Of a stretch of DNA of 51,890 nt, positions 44,120 through 51,890 are shown one piece after another. Positions within the stretch are counted from its first letter, which is position 1. Each line of letters starts with the position of its first letter. The translations under genes and the position numbers were made by a program. The notes beneath the pieces were generated by a model. The model made no database searches, was not told where the DNA came from, and saw only the letters and a list, made by a program, of their open reading frames with translations. The stretch comes from Bacteroidales bacterium (GTDB lineage Bacteria; Bacteroidota; Bacteroidia; Bacteroidales; FEN-979), in NCBI GenBank assembly GCA_030681475.1, contig JAUXWT010000097.1, forward strand, positions 1 through 51,890. Reading direction: 5' to 3'.

Positions 44120-45654
44120 AATATTCATCACTTCCTGAATCAAACAAAGTCTTCATTTTCGGGATATTACTTGCCTATATCGCTGTTGAAATCACCGGAA
44201 TAATGTTCCATCCGATGTGGCGTGACGAGATCCATTTCTGGTCAATCTCGGGCGCCAGCTCTTCGATGGGAGATCTCCTTCACAGAAAAGGATGGGATGG
44301 TCATCCCGATTTATGGTACATCCTTGTATATGCCGTCAGAGGTCTGAGCGACAATCCGCTTACCATGCAGTTATTGCACTCCGGAATAGCCATACTGTCG
44401 GTATTCCTGATGCTTAAATATGCACCATTTACCAGGCTTCAACGGATTTTTCTTGTATTCGGGTATTATTATCTATTTGAATATGCCATAGTCAGCCGTA
44501 ATTATGCCGTCGAAATATTACTTCTGACTTTAATCCTTGCTCTTTATCGCCATCGATCCCGTTTTATTCTCCTGATCCCGGTTTTGCTGTTTCTTCTCGT
44601 GCAGACCAATGTATTCGGTATGATTCTTTGCATTGCTCTCCTGCTCACCTGGTTTTTTGAGTTCTTTTATTCGGGATATTTCAAGACTGTCATGACAGTC
44701 CAAAAAGTAAAACTGGTCATCGGATTCATTCTGGTCTTTGCGGGAATTGTGTATTCTGTTCAATCCGTCCTGCCACCTGCGCATACCGGTACAGCAGGAA
44801 TCTCGGATTTTTCCTTGTCACAACTGACCTTGCGGGAATTGATCAGGTCTGTCGCAACCGTATGGAAGGCATGGATTCCGATACCTGACCTGAATTTCCA
44901 ATTCTGGAATACCAATATAGTCCGGTCAGAAGTAGTGCAGGCCATCTTGGCCCTGGTATTGATGTTTTCGGCCGGGATGCTGTTCCTGAAACGTCCAGTT
45001 GTTTTGTTTCTTTTTATAATGGGATTAATAGGGATCATCGCCTTTATATTTATCATTTTTTTCGGTTACCTCCGGCATCACGGACATTTATTCATACTGC
45101 TCATCACTTGCTTATGGCTAAATGCATATTATCCTGAAAGCGGCTTTTCGTTACGATCCGGATTCTTCGAAAAACTTTATGGATGGTTTAAAAAAAATGC
45201 AGAGCTTCTTTTTTCTGCACTCTTGATCGTTCATATCCTGTCCGGAATTTATGCTTTTACCGTTCAGGTTCTGATACCATTTTCGGCTGGCAAAGAGACG
45301 GCTCAATACATCAGGGATCAAAAACTGGACAGGTTTCTTATTGCGGGCGACACGGATATATCACTCGAAACAGTTGCCAGCTATTTAGACCGGGAGGTTT
45401 TTTATATTTCCCGAAACACGCTGGCCACCTACATGGACTATAATCCCTTCCAGCGAAGTGATCCGGACGAATCCAGGGTTCTGTCCGTTGCGGATAGTTT
45501 AATGAAGATGAAAAATGATACGATCCTGCTGGTAATGAATTATCCACTGAAGAAGATTCCAGGGATGAACCTGAAAAAAATTAAATCATTTGAAAAAAGT
45601 ATTGTAAGTAACGAAGTGTATTACCTTTACCTGTTAACCCCACCGGAGAATTAG
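44116..45654 (+). CDS. GT-C-fold glycosyltransferase-like membrane protein
   Basis: This 512-residue protein has 10 or more transmembrane segments and, after the first one, the acidic loop WRDEIHFWSIS (D37, E38), the usual catalytic Asp position of GT-C enzymes such as the PMT/ArnT class. A soluble C-terminal part of about 100 residues (DRFLIAGDTDISLETVASYL) follows. It would transfer a sugar from a lipid-linked donor on the outer face of the inner membrane. The acceptor is unknown. Translation is coupled to the BatA-like gene by ATGA overlap, an unusual pairing. Confidence 0.75.
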   Translation: MKYSSLPESNKVFIFGILLAYIAVEITGIMFHPMWRDEIHFWSISGASSSMGDLLHRKGWDGHPDLWYILVYAVRGLSDNPLTMQLLHSGIAILSVFLMLKYAPFTRLQRIFLVFGYYYLFEYAIVSRNYAVEILLLTLILALYRHRSRFILLIPVLLFLLVQTNVFGMILCIALLLTWFFEFFYSGYFKTVMTVQKVKLVIGFILVFAGIVYSVQSVLPPAHTGTAGISDFSLSQLTLRELIRSVATVWKAWIPIPDLNFQFWNTNIVRSEVVQAILALVLMFSAGMLFLKRPVVLFLFIMGLIGIIAFIFIIFFGYLRHHGHLFILLITCLWLNAYYPESGFSLRSGFFEKLYGWFKKNAELLFSALLIVHILSGIYAFTVQVLIPFSAGKETAQYIRDQKLDRFLIAGDTDISLETVASYLDREVFYISRNTLATYMDYNPFQRSDPDESRVLSVADSLMKMKNDTILLVMNYPLKKIPGMNLKKIKSFEKSIVSNEVYYLYLLTPPEN

Positions 45655-45726
45655 CATATCGTTGAAAAATAATACTCATCCATTGTATTACCTTTTGCCC
45701 TCAAATCCGATTAAGCAAAAAAAGCA

Positions 45727-46425
45727 ATGGAAATTTACATCCCTCATGCAACGATCAGGAACTGGGCGGAGGATGACCGTCCGCGTGAAAAATTAGCGCT
45801 GAAAGGCAGGCATAGCATGAGCGATGCAGAGCTTTTGGCCATCCTTATCGGGTCAGGTACCAGAAATGAATCGGCCGTTGACCTGTCAAAAAACATCTTG
45901 CGGCTTGCGCACGACAACCTGGCTGAATTGTCAAAACTGAGCATCACGGACCTGGTCAGGGTAAAGGGAATCGGACAGGCCAGGGCGTTAACGATACTTG
46001 CCGCAATGGAACTGGGTCGCCGGAGAAATGAATCGGCGGCGCTGGTGCGCGACAAGATAAAAACCAGCCGTGATGCTTATGAGATATTTAAAAGTACCAT
46101 GGGCGATCGTCCGTATGAAGAGTTCTGGATCATCCTGCTGAACAGGGCCAACAAGGTATTGAAGAAATGCAATATCAGTGAAGGTGGGATATCGGGAACC
46201 GTGGTGGATCCGAAGAAGATTTTTAAAATCAGTCTCGACAACCATGCCTGCTCGATCATATTAGGGCACAATCATCCTTCGGGAGTGGTCACTCCGAGTG
46301 AAGCTGATTGCAGGATTACCAAAAAACTCCATGAGGCAGGGGCCATGCTGGAGGTAACGGTGCTTGACCATCTGATCATCGGGGAGGACAGTTATTATAG
46401 TTTCGCGGATGAGGGAGCGCTTTGA
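45727..46425 (+). CDS. radC: RadC family JAB/MPN-domain protein
   Basis: The protein has 232 residues. The N-terminal part has a helix-hairpin-helix (LVRVKGIGQARALTILAA) and the C-terminal JAMM metal-site motif H181-N-H183-P-S-G with D194. The family was once linked to DNA repair, but its function is unsettled; the metal site suggests a hydrolase-like activity. The start MEIYIPHATIRNWAEDDRPREKL is the family norm. It is a single gene, and its stop codon lies at the beginning of a 9-bp tandem array. Confidence 0.94.
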   Translation: MEIYIPHATIRNWAEDDRPREKLALKGRHSMSDAELLAILIGSGTRNESAVDLSKNILRLAHDNLAELSKLSITDLVRVKGIGQARALTILAAMELGRRRNESAALVRDKIKTSRDAYEIFKSTMGDRPYEEFWIILLNRANKVLKKCNISEGGISGTVVDPKKIFKISLDNHACSIILGHNHPSGVVTPSEADCRITKKLHEAGAMLEVTVLDHLIIGEDSYYSFADEGAL

Positions 46426-46465
46426 AAGCAATGCAGACAATGAAAGCAATGCAGACAATGAAGGC
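46421..46465 (+). repeat. 9-bp tandem array at the radC stop codon
   Basis: Five units of 9 bases: TTTGAAAGC (containing the radC TGA), AATGCAGAC, AATGAAAGC, AATGCAGAC and AATGAAGGC. The unit family (AATGNRRRC) recurs at 51810-51845, again at a stop codon. Confidence 0.85.
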
Positions 46466-46479
46466 AATTCCGGGTTGCT

Positions 46480-47103
46480 TTATTCAAGATGGGCAAGGCT
46501 CTGAAAACTGTAGCCCAACGTCATGAAGTGTTCAAGAAACCTGGGCAAAGTATATCTGACGTTTTCGAGCGATTTCAGGCTGTCATGGAAAACGACGACA
46601 GAACCGTTGCCGGTGTTGCTGATGGCAGTTTCCAGGCATTGTTCAGGGGTGGTGTTCCTGTGAAAATCGTACGTCAGAACCGACCAGAGGATGAAACGGA
46701 ATTCCTTGCGGAGCAGGAAATATTGCACGGGTGTGAAGCGTCCGTAGGGTGGCCGGAAGAGTTTTGTGTCAAAAAAATCACGGCAGCGGTGCACATCATG
46801 CATATACAGGCCCGGTGCGGTATGCCAGCCATTAAGATGGTGGTACGTGTGATTACCGATCGCGTGGCCATCGCGTTTCACTCGATCGTAAACATCCGGG
46901 TAGCGGCGAACATTGTCACCCACCATGAAAAATGTGGCACGAGCCCCGAACCTGGCAAGAATATCCAGTATTTCAGGAGTGGCTTCCGGGACAGGTCCGT
47001 CATCGAAGGTGAGGTAAATAACCTTCCCGGGCCCCGGCAAGTCACAAACAAGGTAATCCGGACTGAACCACCTGATAAAAAATGGCGGTCTGACTGACCT
47101 CAT
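46480..47103 (-). CDS. Polysaccharide deacetylase (NodB domain)
   Basis: The protein has 207 residues with the NodB homology motifs: TFDDGP with D34 and D35, H85-T-Y-H-H89 (metal-binding HxxxH), LFRPPYGRFTP (motif 3) and the C-terminal VVFHDS. Carbohydrate esterase family 4 enzymes remove N-acetyl groups from peptidoglycan or other polysaccharides. No clear signal peptide is present, though the first residues (PPFFIRWFSPDYLV) are hydrophobic. It starts 5 bases after the DUF2723 stop codon, so the two form an operon, and it is convergent with radC. Confidence 0.9.
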   Translation of the reverse strand: MRSVRPPFFIRWFSPDYLVCDLPGPGKVIYLTFDDGPVPEATPEILDILARFGARATFFMVGDNVRRYPDVYDRVKRDGHAIGNHTYHHLNGWHTAPGLYMHDVHRCRDFFDTKLFRPPYGRFTPVQYFLLRKEFRFILWSVLTYDFHRNTTPEQCLETAISNTGNGSVVVFHDSLKSLENVRYTLPRFLEHFMTLGYSFQSLAHLE

Positions 47104-47108
47104 GGTTT

Positions 47109-50100
47109 TCAGGGTTGATATACCTTATCGACGTACAGGTCGTAATATTTTTGCAGGGTAGCCTCCATTGCAGCAGCCATTTGTTCCTGACCGGCCTCCT
47201 TGACAACCACGCCCAGCCTCTGGATGGTGAACACCGCCTCCTGTATACTCATGTCCATGGGTTTCAGGTCTTTGTCAGGGAATGAAAAGAAATAGGCCAA
47301 CTCTTCGGTAACATTTTTGCTGAGCTTTTCTGCAAGTGCATTTGCCGTTGCGGTTTCACCTGCCTGGTAATATCCTTTAATAATTGGTACGGTGAAGAAA
47401 TCATACGCAACGGTACTTTCAGGCATCACTTCGATACAACGATCAAGCACCCTGGTTGCCGAGTCAAGTTTGCCTTCGCTGATAAGTGCATCTGCAAGCC
47501 TCCCGAACAGGCCGCGCATGTTCATGACCATCCGCGCATTGGTTTCATCAATGTAAACACCGGGATCGTTCATGTTGCCCCATTTAAACCGGTTCATCAG
47601 GTTGTCATACATTACATCAGTATTTACTTCACCAATCTGCCCTTCTGTGCTGTTTGCCTTTACAGGAAGCAATCGGTAGGCAAGACCTTCGAGGTGAAAA
47701 TACTTATCAAGCCCGATGTAAGTGTCTGACCCGGTTGTCATTACAAAATATACCGGCCGCTTCCAGTCATTGGTGGCAAGCAGGTCCATGATCATCAGGT
47801 TGGCTTTTTCAATGGCCTGGCCTTTGAACTCCCACCGGATCGTATCGAGACGATTGGCCATTTCAGGAGCGATGCTCCCGGTTTTCATGATGCCCGCAGG
47901 ATCATAGGTGACCATGAATTTTTTCGTTGGGAAATAATCGATCATTCCAACCTGTGACGTATTCATTTTCAGTTTAGTGTCATCCTTTGCCAGGATATCA
48001 AACAGGGCATTTACATCAACGTAAGTATGTTTGATTCCCTCGTCTTCAAAGAGATAAGTCACATCGTGGCTTCCCTGGCGATATTTTTCTTTCGTGAGAG
48101 AAAATGGCACCGGGTCAGAATTATAAGCTTTGCGTTTCATCTGGTCAATGTACCATTCGGTATTGAGGAGACTTAGATTCACCACTCGTACATCAGTGCG
48201 GATGCCTTCCACCTCCTGGGCGTACCACAGCGGGAAGGTATCGTTGTCGCCATTGGTGAACAGAATTGCATCAGGGGCACAGGAGTTAAGATAATTTTCG
48301 GCAATGGCCAGTGCAGTATAACGGCCCGAACGATCATGATCATCCCATCCCTGTTTGGCCATAAGCGTCACTACCTGCATTCCGAGAACCAATGCCACGA
48401 TTTGTGCAACGAACAACCCGAGTCTTTTATGGAACCAATCGACCATTTGGGGAATGGCCAGCCCGATCCAGATGGCGAAGGCATAAAAAGATCCTGCAAA
48501 GGAGTAGTCACGTTCGCGTGGCTGTGGGGAATGAGAATTGAGATAGAGCACAATGGCGATCCCGGTCATGAAAAAGAGCAGGAAAATGACCCAGGCGCTT
48601 TTTTTATCGTTTCGCAGGGTATAGTAAACACCGATCAACCCAAGAATTAACGGTAGGAAATAGAAACTGTTGTCTCCTTTACTTTTCCGGTTCTGAGGTA
48701 TCTCCTGCGGACCCAGCCGCATTTCGTCAATAATCCTGATCCCGCTTTTCCAGTTTCCATCGAGTTTATTCCCCAAACCCTGGATATCATTTTGTCTGCC
48801 CGCGAAATTCCACATGAAATAACGGTAATACATGTGGGTCAACTGGTAATTCCAGAAGAATGCCAGGTTCTCAGAAAATGTCGGCAGATTAACGGTTTCG
48901 ATCTTATCGCCATATTGCAGTTCAACCGGCCTCCCCTTGACATGCCCCCAACGGATATACTCGTCTTCAAAGCGGTCTTCCGACTGATCCCACATACGGG
49001 GAAATATTGTCGTGAATCGGGAGTCGTACACCGGGATAACTTTTTCACGTTTATCGGTAATAATGTATTTGCCAGTCTTTATATCTTTGGCATACACCGG
49101 GTTGCCGTTGGTGCGGCCGACAACTGGCGCGTTATAGTACTGTCCATTCAGCAATGGCCAGTCACCGTATTGCTCGCGGTTCAGATAGGTGAGCAGGTAC
49201 ATGGCATTTTCGGGATTATTTTCATCGATCGGGGGATCTGCATTGCTTCGGATCACCAGGAGGAGGAACGAAGAGTACCCGATCACGATGAAGGTTATGC
49301 CAAGGACGATCGCATTCCACACCGGTTTTCCCACTTTCCGTGTGTACGTGAGCCCCCAGATGATCGCTCCGATCAGGAGGACAAAGTAGATGACCGTTCC
49401 GGAGTTGAAGGGGAGCCCGATCGAATTGACAAAGAAAAGTTCTGACCACCCGGCCAGCTTTATGATCCAGGGGATGATCAGGTACATCACTACGGCAAGG
49501 ATCATCACAGAAAGCAAGGCAGTGATCGACATCCCTTTCCAGCCCGGATTCGGGTGTTTCTTAAAATAATAGACAAAGGTAATGGCCGGAATGGCCAGCA
49601 GGTTTAAAAGGTGAACGCCAATTGAAAGCCCCATCAGGTAAGCAATCAGGATGAGCCAGCGATAGGCATGCTTTTCATCGGCGTGTTCTTCCCATTTAAA
49701 AATTGCCCAGACTACAATTGCGGTAAAGAATGACGACATGGCATATACTTCACCTTCAACTGCCGAAAACCAGAAGGAATCTGAAAAGGTATATGCCAGT
49801 GATCCGATCAATGCGGCACCCATGATGGTATGCATTTTCTGATTGTTCATCTCACCCTTCCGGAGGATGATTCTTTTCGCGATCATGGTGATGGTCCAGA
49901 AAAGGAACAGGATGGTAAAACCACTGGCGAGCGCCGACATGGTGTTGACCATCCGGGCAACAAGGCTCACATCACCGAAGGCGAAGAGCGAGAAAAACCT
50001 GCCGATCAACTGGAACAAAGGCGCACCCGGAGGGTGACCAACCTCCAGTTTATATGCGGTGGCAATATATTCCCCGCAATCCCAGAAACTCATCGTAGGT

Positions 50101-50183
50101 TCGGAAGTGATGATGTAAACGGTCGATGCGATGGCAAAAACGACCCAACCCAGGATGTTGTTGATCTTTTTATAGGTATTCAT
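47109..50183 (-). CDS. DUF2723 multipass membrane protein, GT-C glycosyltransferase-like
   Basis: The protein has 1,024 residues from ATG 50183. The frame extends to 50225, but a promoter box lies between those points. The first loop has [20 protein letters not shown], the DUF2723 signature, with D and E in the usual GT-C catalytic place. Ten or more transmembrane segments fill about residues 12-580, followed by a soluble domain with a [21 protein letters not shown] segment and a TPR-like C terminus ([20 protein letters not shown]). The family is common in Bacteroidota and is predicted to glycosylate exported proteins or lipids; the substrate is not known. It is co-transcribed with the deacetylase. 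Confidence 0.88.
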   Translation of the reverse strand: MNTYKKINNILGWVVFAIASTVYIITSEPTMSFWDCGEYIATAYKLEVGHPPGAPLFQLIGRFFSLFAFGDVSLVARMVNTMSALASGFTILFLFWTITMIAKRIILRKGEMNNQKMHTIMGAALIGSLAYTFSDSFWFSAVEGEVYAMSSFFTAIVVWAIFKWEEHADEKHAYRWLILIAYLMGLSIGVHLLNLLAIPAITFVYYFKKHPNPGWKGMSITALLSVMILAVVMYLIIPWIIKLAGWSELFFVNSIGLPFNSGTVIYFVLLIGAIIWGLTYTRKVGKPVWNAIVLGITFIVIGYSSFLLLVIRSNADPPIDENNPENAMYLLTYLNREQYGDWPLLNGQYYNAPVVGRTNGNPVYAKDIKTGKYIITDKREKVIPVYDSRFTTIFPRMWDQSEDRFEDEYIRWGHVKGRPVELQYGDKIETVNLPTFSENLAFFWNYQLTHMYYRYFMWNFAGRQNDIQGLGNKLDGNWKSGIRIIDEMRLGPQEIPQNRKSKGDNSFYFLPLILGLIGVYYTLRNDKKSAWVIFLLFFMTGIAIVLYLNSHSPQPRERDYSFAGSFYAFAIWIGLAIPQMVDWFHKRLGLFVAQIVALVLGMQVVTLMAKQGWDDHDRSGRYTALAIAENYLNSCAPDAILFTNGDNDTFPLWYAQEVEGIRTDVRVVNLSLLNTEWYIDQMKRKAYNSDPVPFSLTKEKYRQGSHDVTYLFEDEGIKHTYVDVNALFDILAKDDTKLKMNTSQVGMIDYFPTKKFMVTYDPAGIMKTGSIAPEMANRLDTIRWEFKGQAIEKANLMIMDLLATNDWKRPVYFVMTTGSDTYIGLDKYFHLEGLAYRLLPVKANSTEGQIGEVNTDVMYDNLMNRFKWGNMNDPGVYIDETNARMVMNMRGLFGRLADALISEGKLDSATRVLDRCIEVMPESTVAYDFFTVPIIKGYYQAGETATANALAEKLSKNVTEELAYFFSFPDKDLKPMDMSIQEAVFTIQRLGVVVKEAGQEQMAAAMEATLQKYYDLYVDKVYQP

Positions 50184-50204
50184 GGAGCTTGGCTTATCGG
50201 CAGG

Positions 50205-50212
50205 CAAAGGTA
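50205..50212 (-). promoter_or_regulatory. -7 box of the DUF2723 gene
   Basis: TACCTTTG on the minus strand, 21 bases before the ATG at 50183 and downstream of the alternative ATG at 50225. It faces away from the gpmA box 21 bases away, so the two promoters are divergent and close enough to interfere. Confidence 0.6.
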
Positions 50213-50233
50213 GGAAAAATAGCAACTATTTTG

Positions 50234-50241
50234 TATTTTTG
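50234..50241 (+). promoter_or_regulatory. -7 box of gpmA
   Basis: TATTTTTG matches TAnnTTTG, 24 bases before the gpmA ATG. It is followed at 50244 by ATGTAA, a start codon directly followed by a stop codon, in front of the true start. Confidence 0.5.
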
Positions 50242-50265
50242 CCATGTAATGAAAACTCTTGCTGC

Positions 50266-51012
50266 ATGAACAAACTCGTATTGATACGCCATGGCGAAAG
50301 CACATGGAACAAAGAAAACCGTTTTACAGGATGGACGGACGTTGATCTGTCGGAACGCGGGATCCGCGAAGCCATCGAAGCCGGAAAGGTCCTTAAAAAA
50401 GAGGGTTTTGAGTTCAAGGTTGCCTATACCAGTTACCTGACACGCGCTCTGCGTACATTGTGGCTCGTACTGGAACAGATGGACCTTCAATGGATCCCGG
50501 TGGAGAAAACCTGGCGTCTTAATGAGAAGCATTACGGTGTGTTGCAAGGGCTGAACAAATCGGAAATGGCTGAAAAATATGGCGATGAGCAGGTGTTGAT
50601 CTGGCGCAGGAGCTACGATGTCCGCCCACCTGCCCTCGATATAGATGATCCCCGTCATCCCCGTTTCGATCACCGCTACCGTGACCTCGACCCGAAAGAC
50701 ATCCCCGGAACGGAAGCCCTGAAGGATACCGTTGAACGCATCGTTCCCTACTGGAAAGAACAGATGGAGCCCGCCCTTGCGAAACACAAACAGATTGTGG
50801 TTGTTGCTCATGGCAACAGTCTGCGGGGTATTCTGAAATATTTGAAAAACATCTCCGACTCCGAAATTGTTGGCATCAACCTCCCTACCGGTATCCCTTA
50901 CGTATTCGAATTCAACGATCGTATGGAACTGCAGAAGGACTATTTCCTCGGCGACCCGGATGTGATAAAAAAACTTATGGACGAGGTGGCTAACCAGGGG
51001 AAGAAAAAATGA
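50266..51012 (+). CDS. gpmA: 2,3-bisphosphoglycerate-dependent phosphoglycerate mutase
   Basis: The protein has 248 residues from ATG 50266, which starts exactly at the family N terminus [15 protein letters not shown]; an upstream in-frame ATG (50182) would add 28 unrelated residues and overlap both promoters. The phospho-accepting H9 lies in LIRHGES, the general acid is E87 in [14 protein letters not shown], and the second catalytic His is H182 in [11 protein letters not shown]. It interconverts 3- and 2-phosphoglycerate in glycolysis. Length and motifs are normal. Confidence 0.97.
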   Translation: MNKLVLIRHGESTWNKENRFTGWTDVDLSERGIREAIEAGKVLKKEGFEFKVAYTSYLTRALRTLWLVLEQMDLQWIPVEKTWRLNEKHYGVLQGLNKSEMAEKYGDEQVLIWRRSYDVRPPALDIDDPRHPRFDHRYRDLDPKDIPGTEALKDTVERIVPYWKEQMEPALAKHKQIVVVAHGNSLRGILKYLKNISDSEIVGINLPTGIPYVFEFNDRMELQKDYFLGDPDVIKKLMDEVANQGKKK

Positions 51013-51035
51013 CCACTGCCCTAAGGCGGAAAAAA

Positions 51036-51070
51036 GTACCCACCCCTACCCCTCCCTTTGAAAGGGAGGG
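51036..51070 (+). repeat. Half copy of the inverted-repeat element
   Basis: GTACCCACCCCTACC leads into the palindrome CCCTCCCTTT-G-AAAGGGAGGG (51050-51070). Each arm of the 34830-35038 element has the same layout, CTACCCACCCCCA followed by a CCCCTCCCT hairpin. It fills most of the gap between gpmA and the phosphatase gene, and may also act as a weak terminator. Confidence 0.7.
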
Positions 51071-51093
51071 AAGAGGTAACTTACATTGATGAT

Positions 51094-51810
51094 ATGCCAA
51101 AACGCTGGGTGATTCCGGACATTCACGGTTATGTTAAGACTGTTACTTCCCTGGTAAAAGACCTTATCAGGCCCACCCGTTATGACGAAATCTATTTTTT
51201 AGGCGACTATGTTGATCGCGGCCCCGACTCGAAAGGGGTGATCGATTTCATCAGGGCATTGCAACAAGACGAATACAATGTAACTGCCCTTAAGGGAAAT
51301 CATGAAGATTTCATGGTGGAACTATATGATGCCGAAAAGCAATCGATAAATCCCTGGTGGCATAATTTCGGCAACAAAAAGCATAAGGCCTGGCTGGATA
51401 TCGGTGGAAAACAGACACTGACCAGTTTCGGGGTGCAACACGTCCGGGATGTTCCAGCCGATTATATTGAATGGATGCGAAACCTGACCTATTATGTTGA
51501 ATTGGAACATTTTGTCCTTGTCCATGCGGGGCTTAATTTCAGGAACGAAAATCCGTACGAGGACATTCAATCCATGCTCTGGCTGCGCGAATATGAGATC
51601 AAACCTGAAAAAATCGGTGGCCGGCGAATCATTCACGGGCATGTACCTGTAAACATGGAGTTGATCACCCAGGCCATCAGCAATAAATTCTACAAATTCA
51701 TCGATCTTGACAATGGTCCGTATCTTACAGGAAAAGATGGCTTCGGAAACCTGGTTGCCCTGGAACTGGGGAGCATGGAGATGGTGATTCAGTACAACCT
51801 TGATTTATAA
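51094..51810 (+). CDS. Metallophosphoesterase, serine/threonine protein phosphatase-like
   Basis: The protein has 238 residues from ATG 51094. An in-frame ATG at 51058 lies inside the palindrome and adds 12 unrelated residues. The dimetal motifs are present: D9-I-H11-G, G37-D-Y-V-D-R-G, G68-N-H-E, and later VLVHAGLNF and IIHGHVP. This pattern belongs to the PrpA/PphA-like branch of PPP phosphatases and to related diadenosine tetraphosphatases. The substrate is not decidable from sequence. Confidence 0.9.
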   Translation: MPKRWVIPDIHGYVKTVTSLVKDLIRPTRYDEIYFLGDYVDRGPDSKGVIDFIRALQQDEYNVTALKGNHEDFMVELYDAEKQSINPWWHNFGNKKHKAWLDIGGKQTLTSFGVQHVRDVPADYIEWMRNLTYYVELEHFVLVHAGLNFRNENPYEDIQSMLWLREYEIKPEKIGGRRIIHGHVPVNMELITQAISNKFYKFIDLDNGPYLTGKDGFGNLVALELGSMEMVIQYNLDL

Positions 51811-51845
51811 ATGCAGGCAATGAGAACAATGCAAACAATGAGGGA
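51810..51845 (+). repeat. 9-bp tandem array at the phosphatase stop codon
   Basis: Four units: AATGCAGGC, AATGAGAAC, AATGCAAAC and AATGAGGGA. The first A is the last base of the TAA stop codon. It is the same unit family as the array at radC. Confidence 0.8.
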
Positions 51846-51863
51846 TTATTGATAATTTCATCC

Positions 51864-51890
51864 GTCCGCCTGTCCGCCTGTCCGCCTGTC
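51864..51890. repeat. 8-bp tandem array at the right window edge
   Basis: Three units of GTCCGCCT and the start of a fourth, running off the window. In reverse complement the unit is GGACAGGC in a shifted phase, close to GGACAGGG in the array at 34693-34764. Confidence 0.7.

Noticed and set aside
46489-47097. 202-codon + strand frame
   Set aside because: Exact antisense shadow of the polysaccharide deacetylase, whose catalytic motifs are intact.
48792-49445. 217-codon + strand frame
   Set aside because: Antisense within the DUF2723 gene; no promoter and no recognisable domain.

Overview
The window comes from a member of the Bacteroidota, most likely a Bacteroidales-like or other anaerobic lineage outside the genus Bacteroides. 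The evidence is a type IX secretion (T9SS) C-terminal sorting domain, DUF4402 and DUF2723 proteins, a ribosomal protein S16 with a long tail, almost no Shine-Dalgarno sequences, and many copies of the Bacteroidota -7 promoter box TAnnTTTG. No tRNA, rRNA, CRISPR array or intact insertion sequence was seen. Assignments rest on reading translated sequence by eye; no database search was possible.

Bases 1-22000 are a surface-structure region on the + strand. It opens inside a giant T9SS-exported beta-helix protein (at least 4,983 residues, 5' end outside the window) built from four modules of about 1,100 residues. A receiver-only response regulator follows, then a decayed copy of the giant gene's last codons. 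Next come four secreted subunit-like proteins (the last a clear DUF4402 protein), a PapD-like periplasmic chaperone and an 873-residue usher-like outer-membrane protein. This subunit, subunit, subunit, major subunit, chaperone, usher layout looks like a chaperone-usher fimbria locus in a phylum where such systems are not standard. It is the best candidate here for an undescribed system.

Bases 22000-35000 are mostly on the - strand: typA, a higBA-type toxin-antitoxin pair with a visible operator, valS, a DUF58 protein, trxA and dnaE. A CrtI-like oxidoreductase gene lies on the + strand and a gene fragment sits beside the toxin-antitoxin pair. Bases 35000-37200 hold rpsP-rimM-trmN6. Bases 37350-38580 hold an AT-rich - strand operon (membrane protein, winged-helix regulator, small membrane protein). 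Bases 38800-46425 carry a secreted class I amidotransferase-like protein, a MORN-repeat lipoprotein, gdhA, a BatA-like protein translationally coupled to a GT-C-type membrane protein, and radC. Bases 46480-51810 carry a DUF2723 protein with a polysaccharide deacetylase (- strand), gpmA and a metallophosphoesterase (+ strand).

The non-coding DNA is rich in small repeats: 8- and 9-bp tandem arrays that abut stop codons, a 209-bp inverted-repeat element upstream of rpsP, and two inverted copies of an ~88-bp imperfect palindrome 15 kb apart. Several promoters place the -7 box two to four bases before the first ATG, which suggests leaderless or near-leaderless transcripts.
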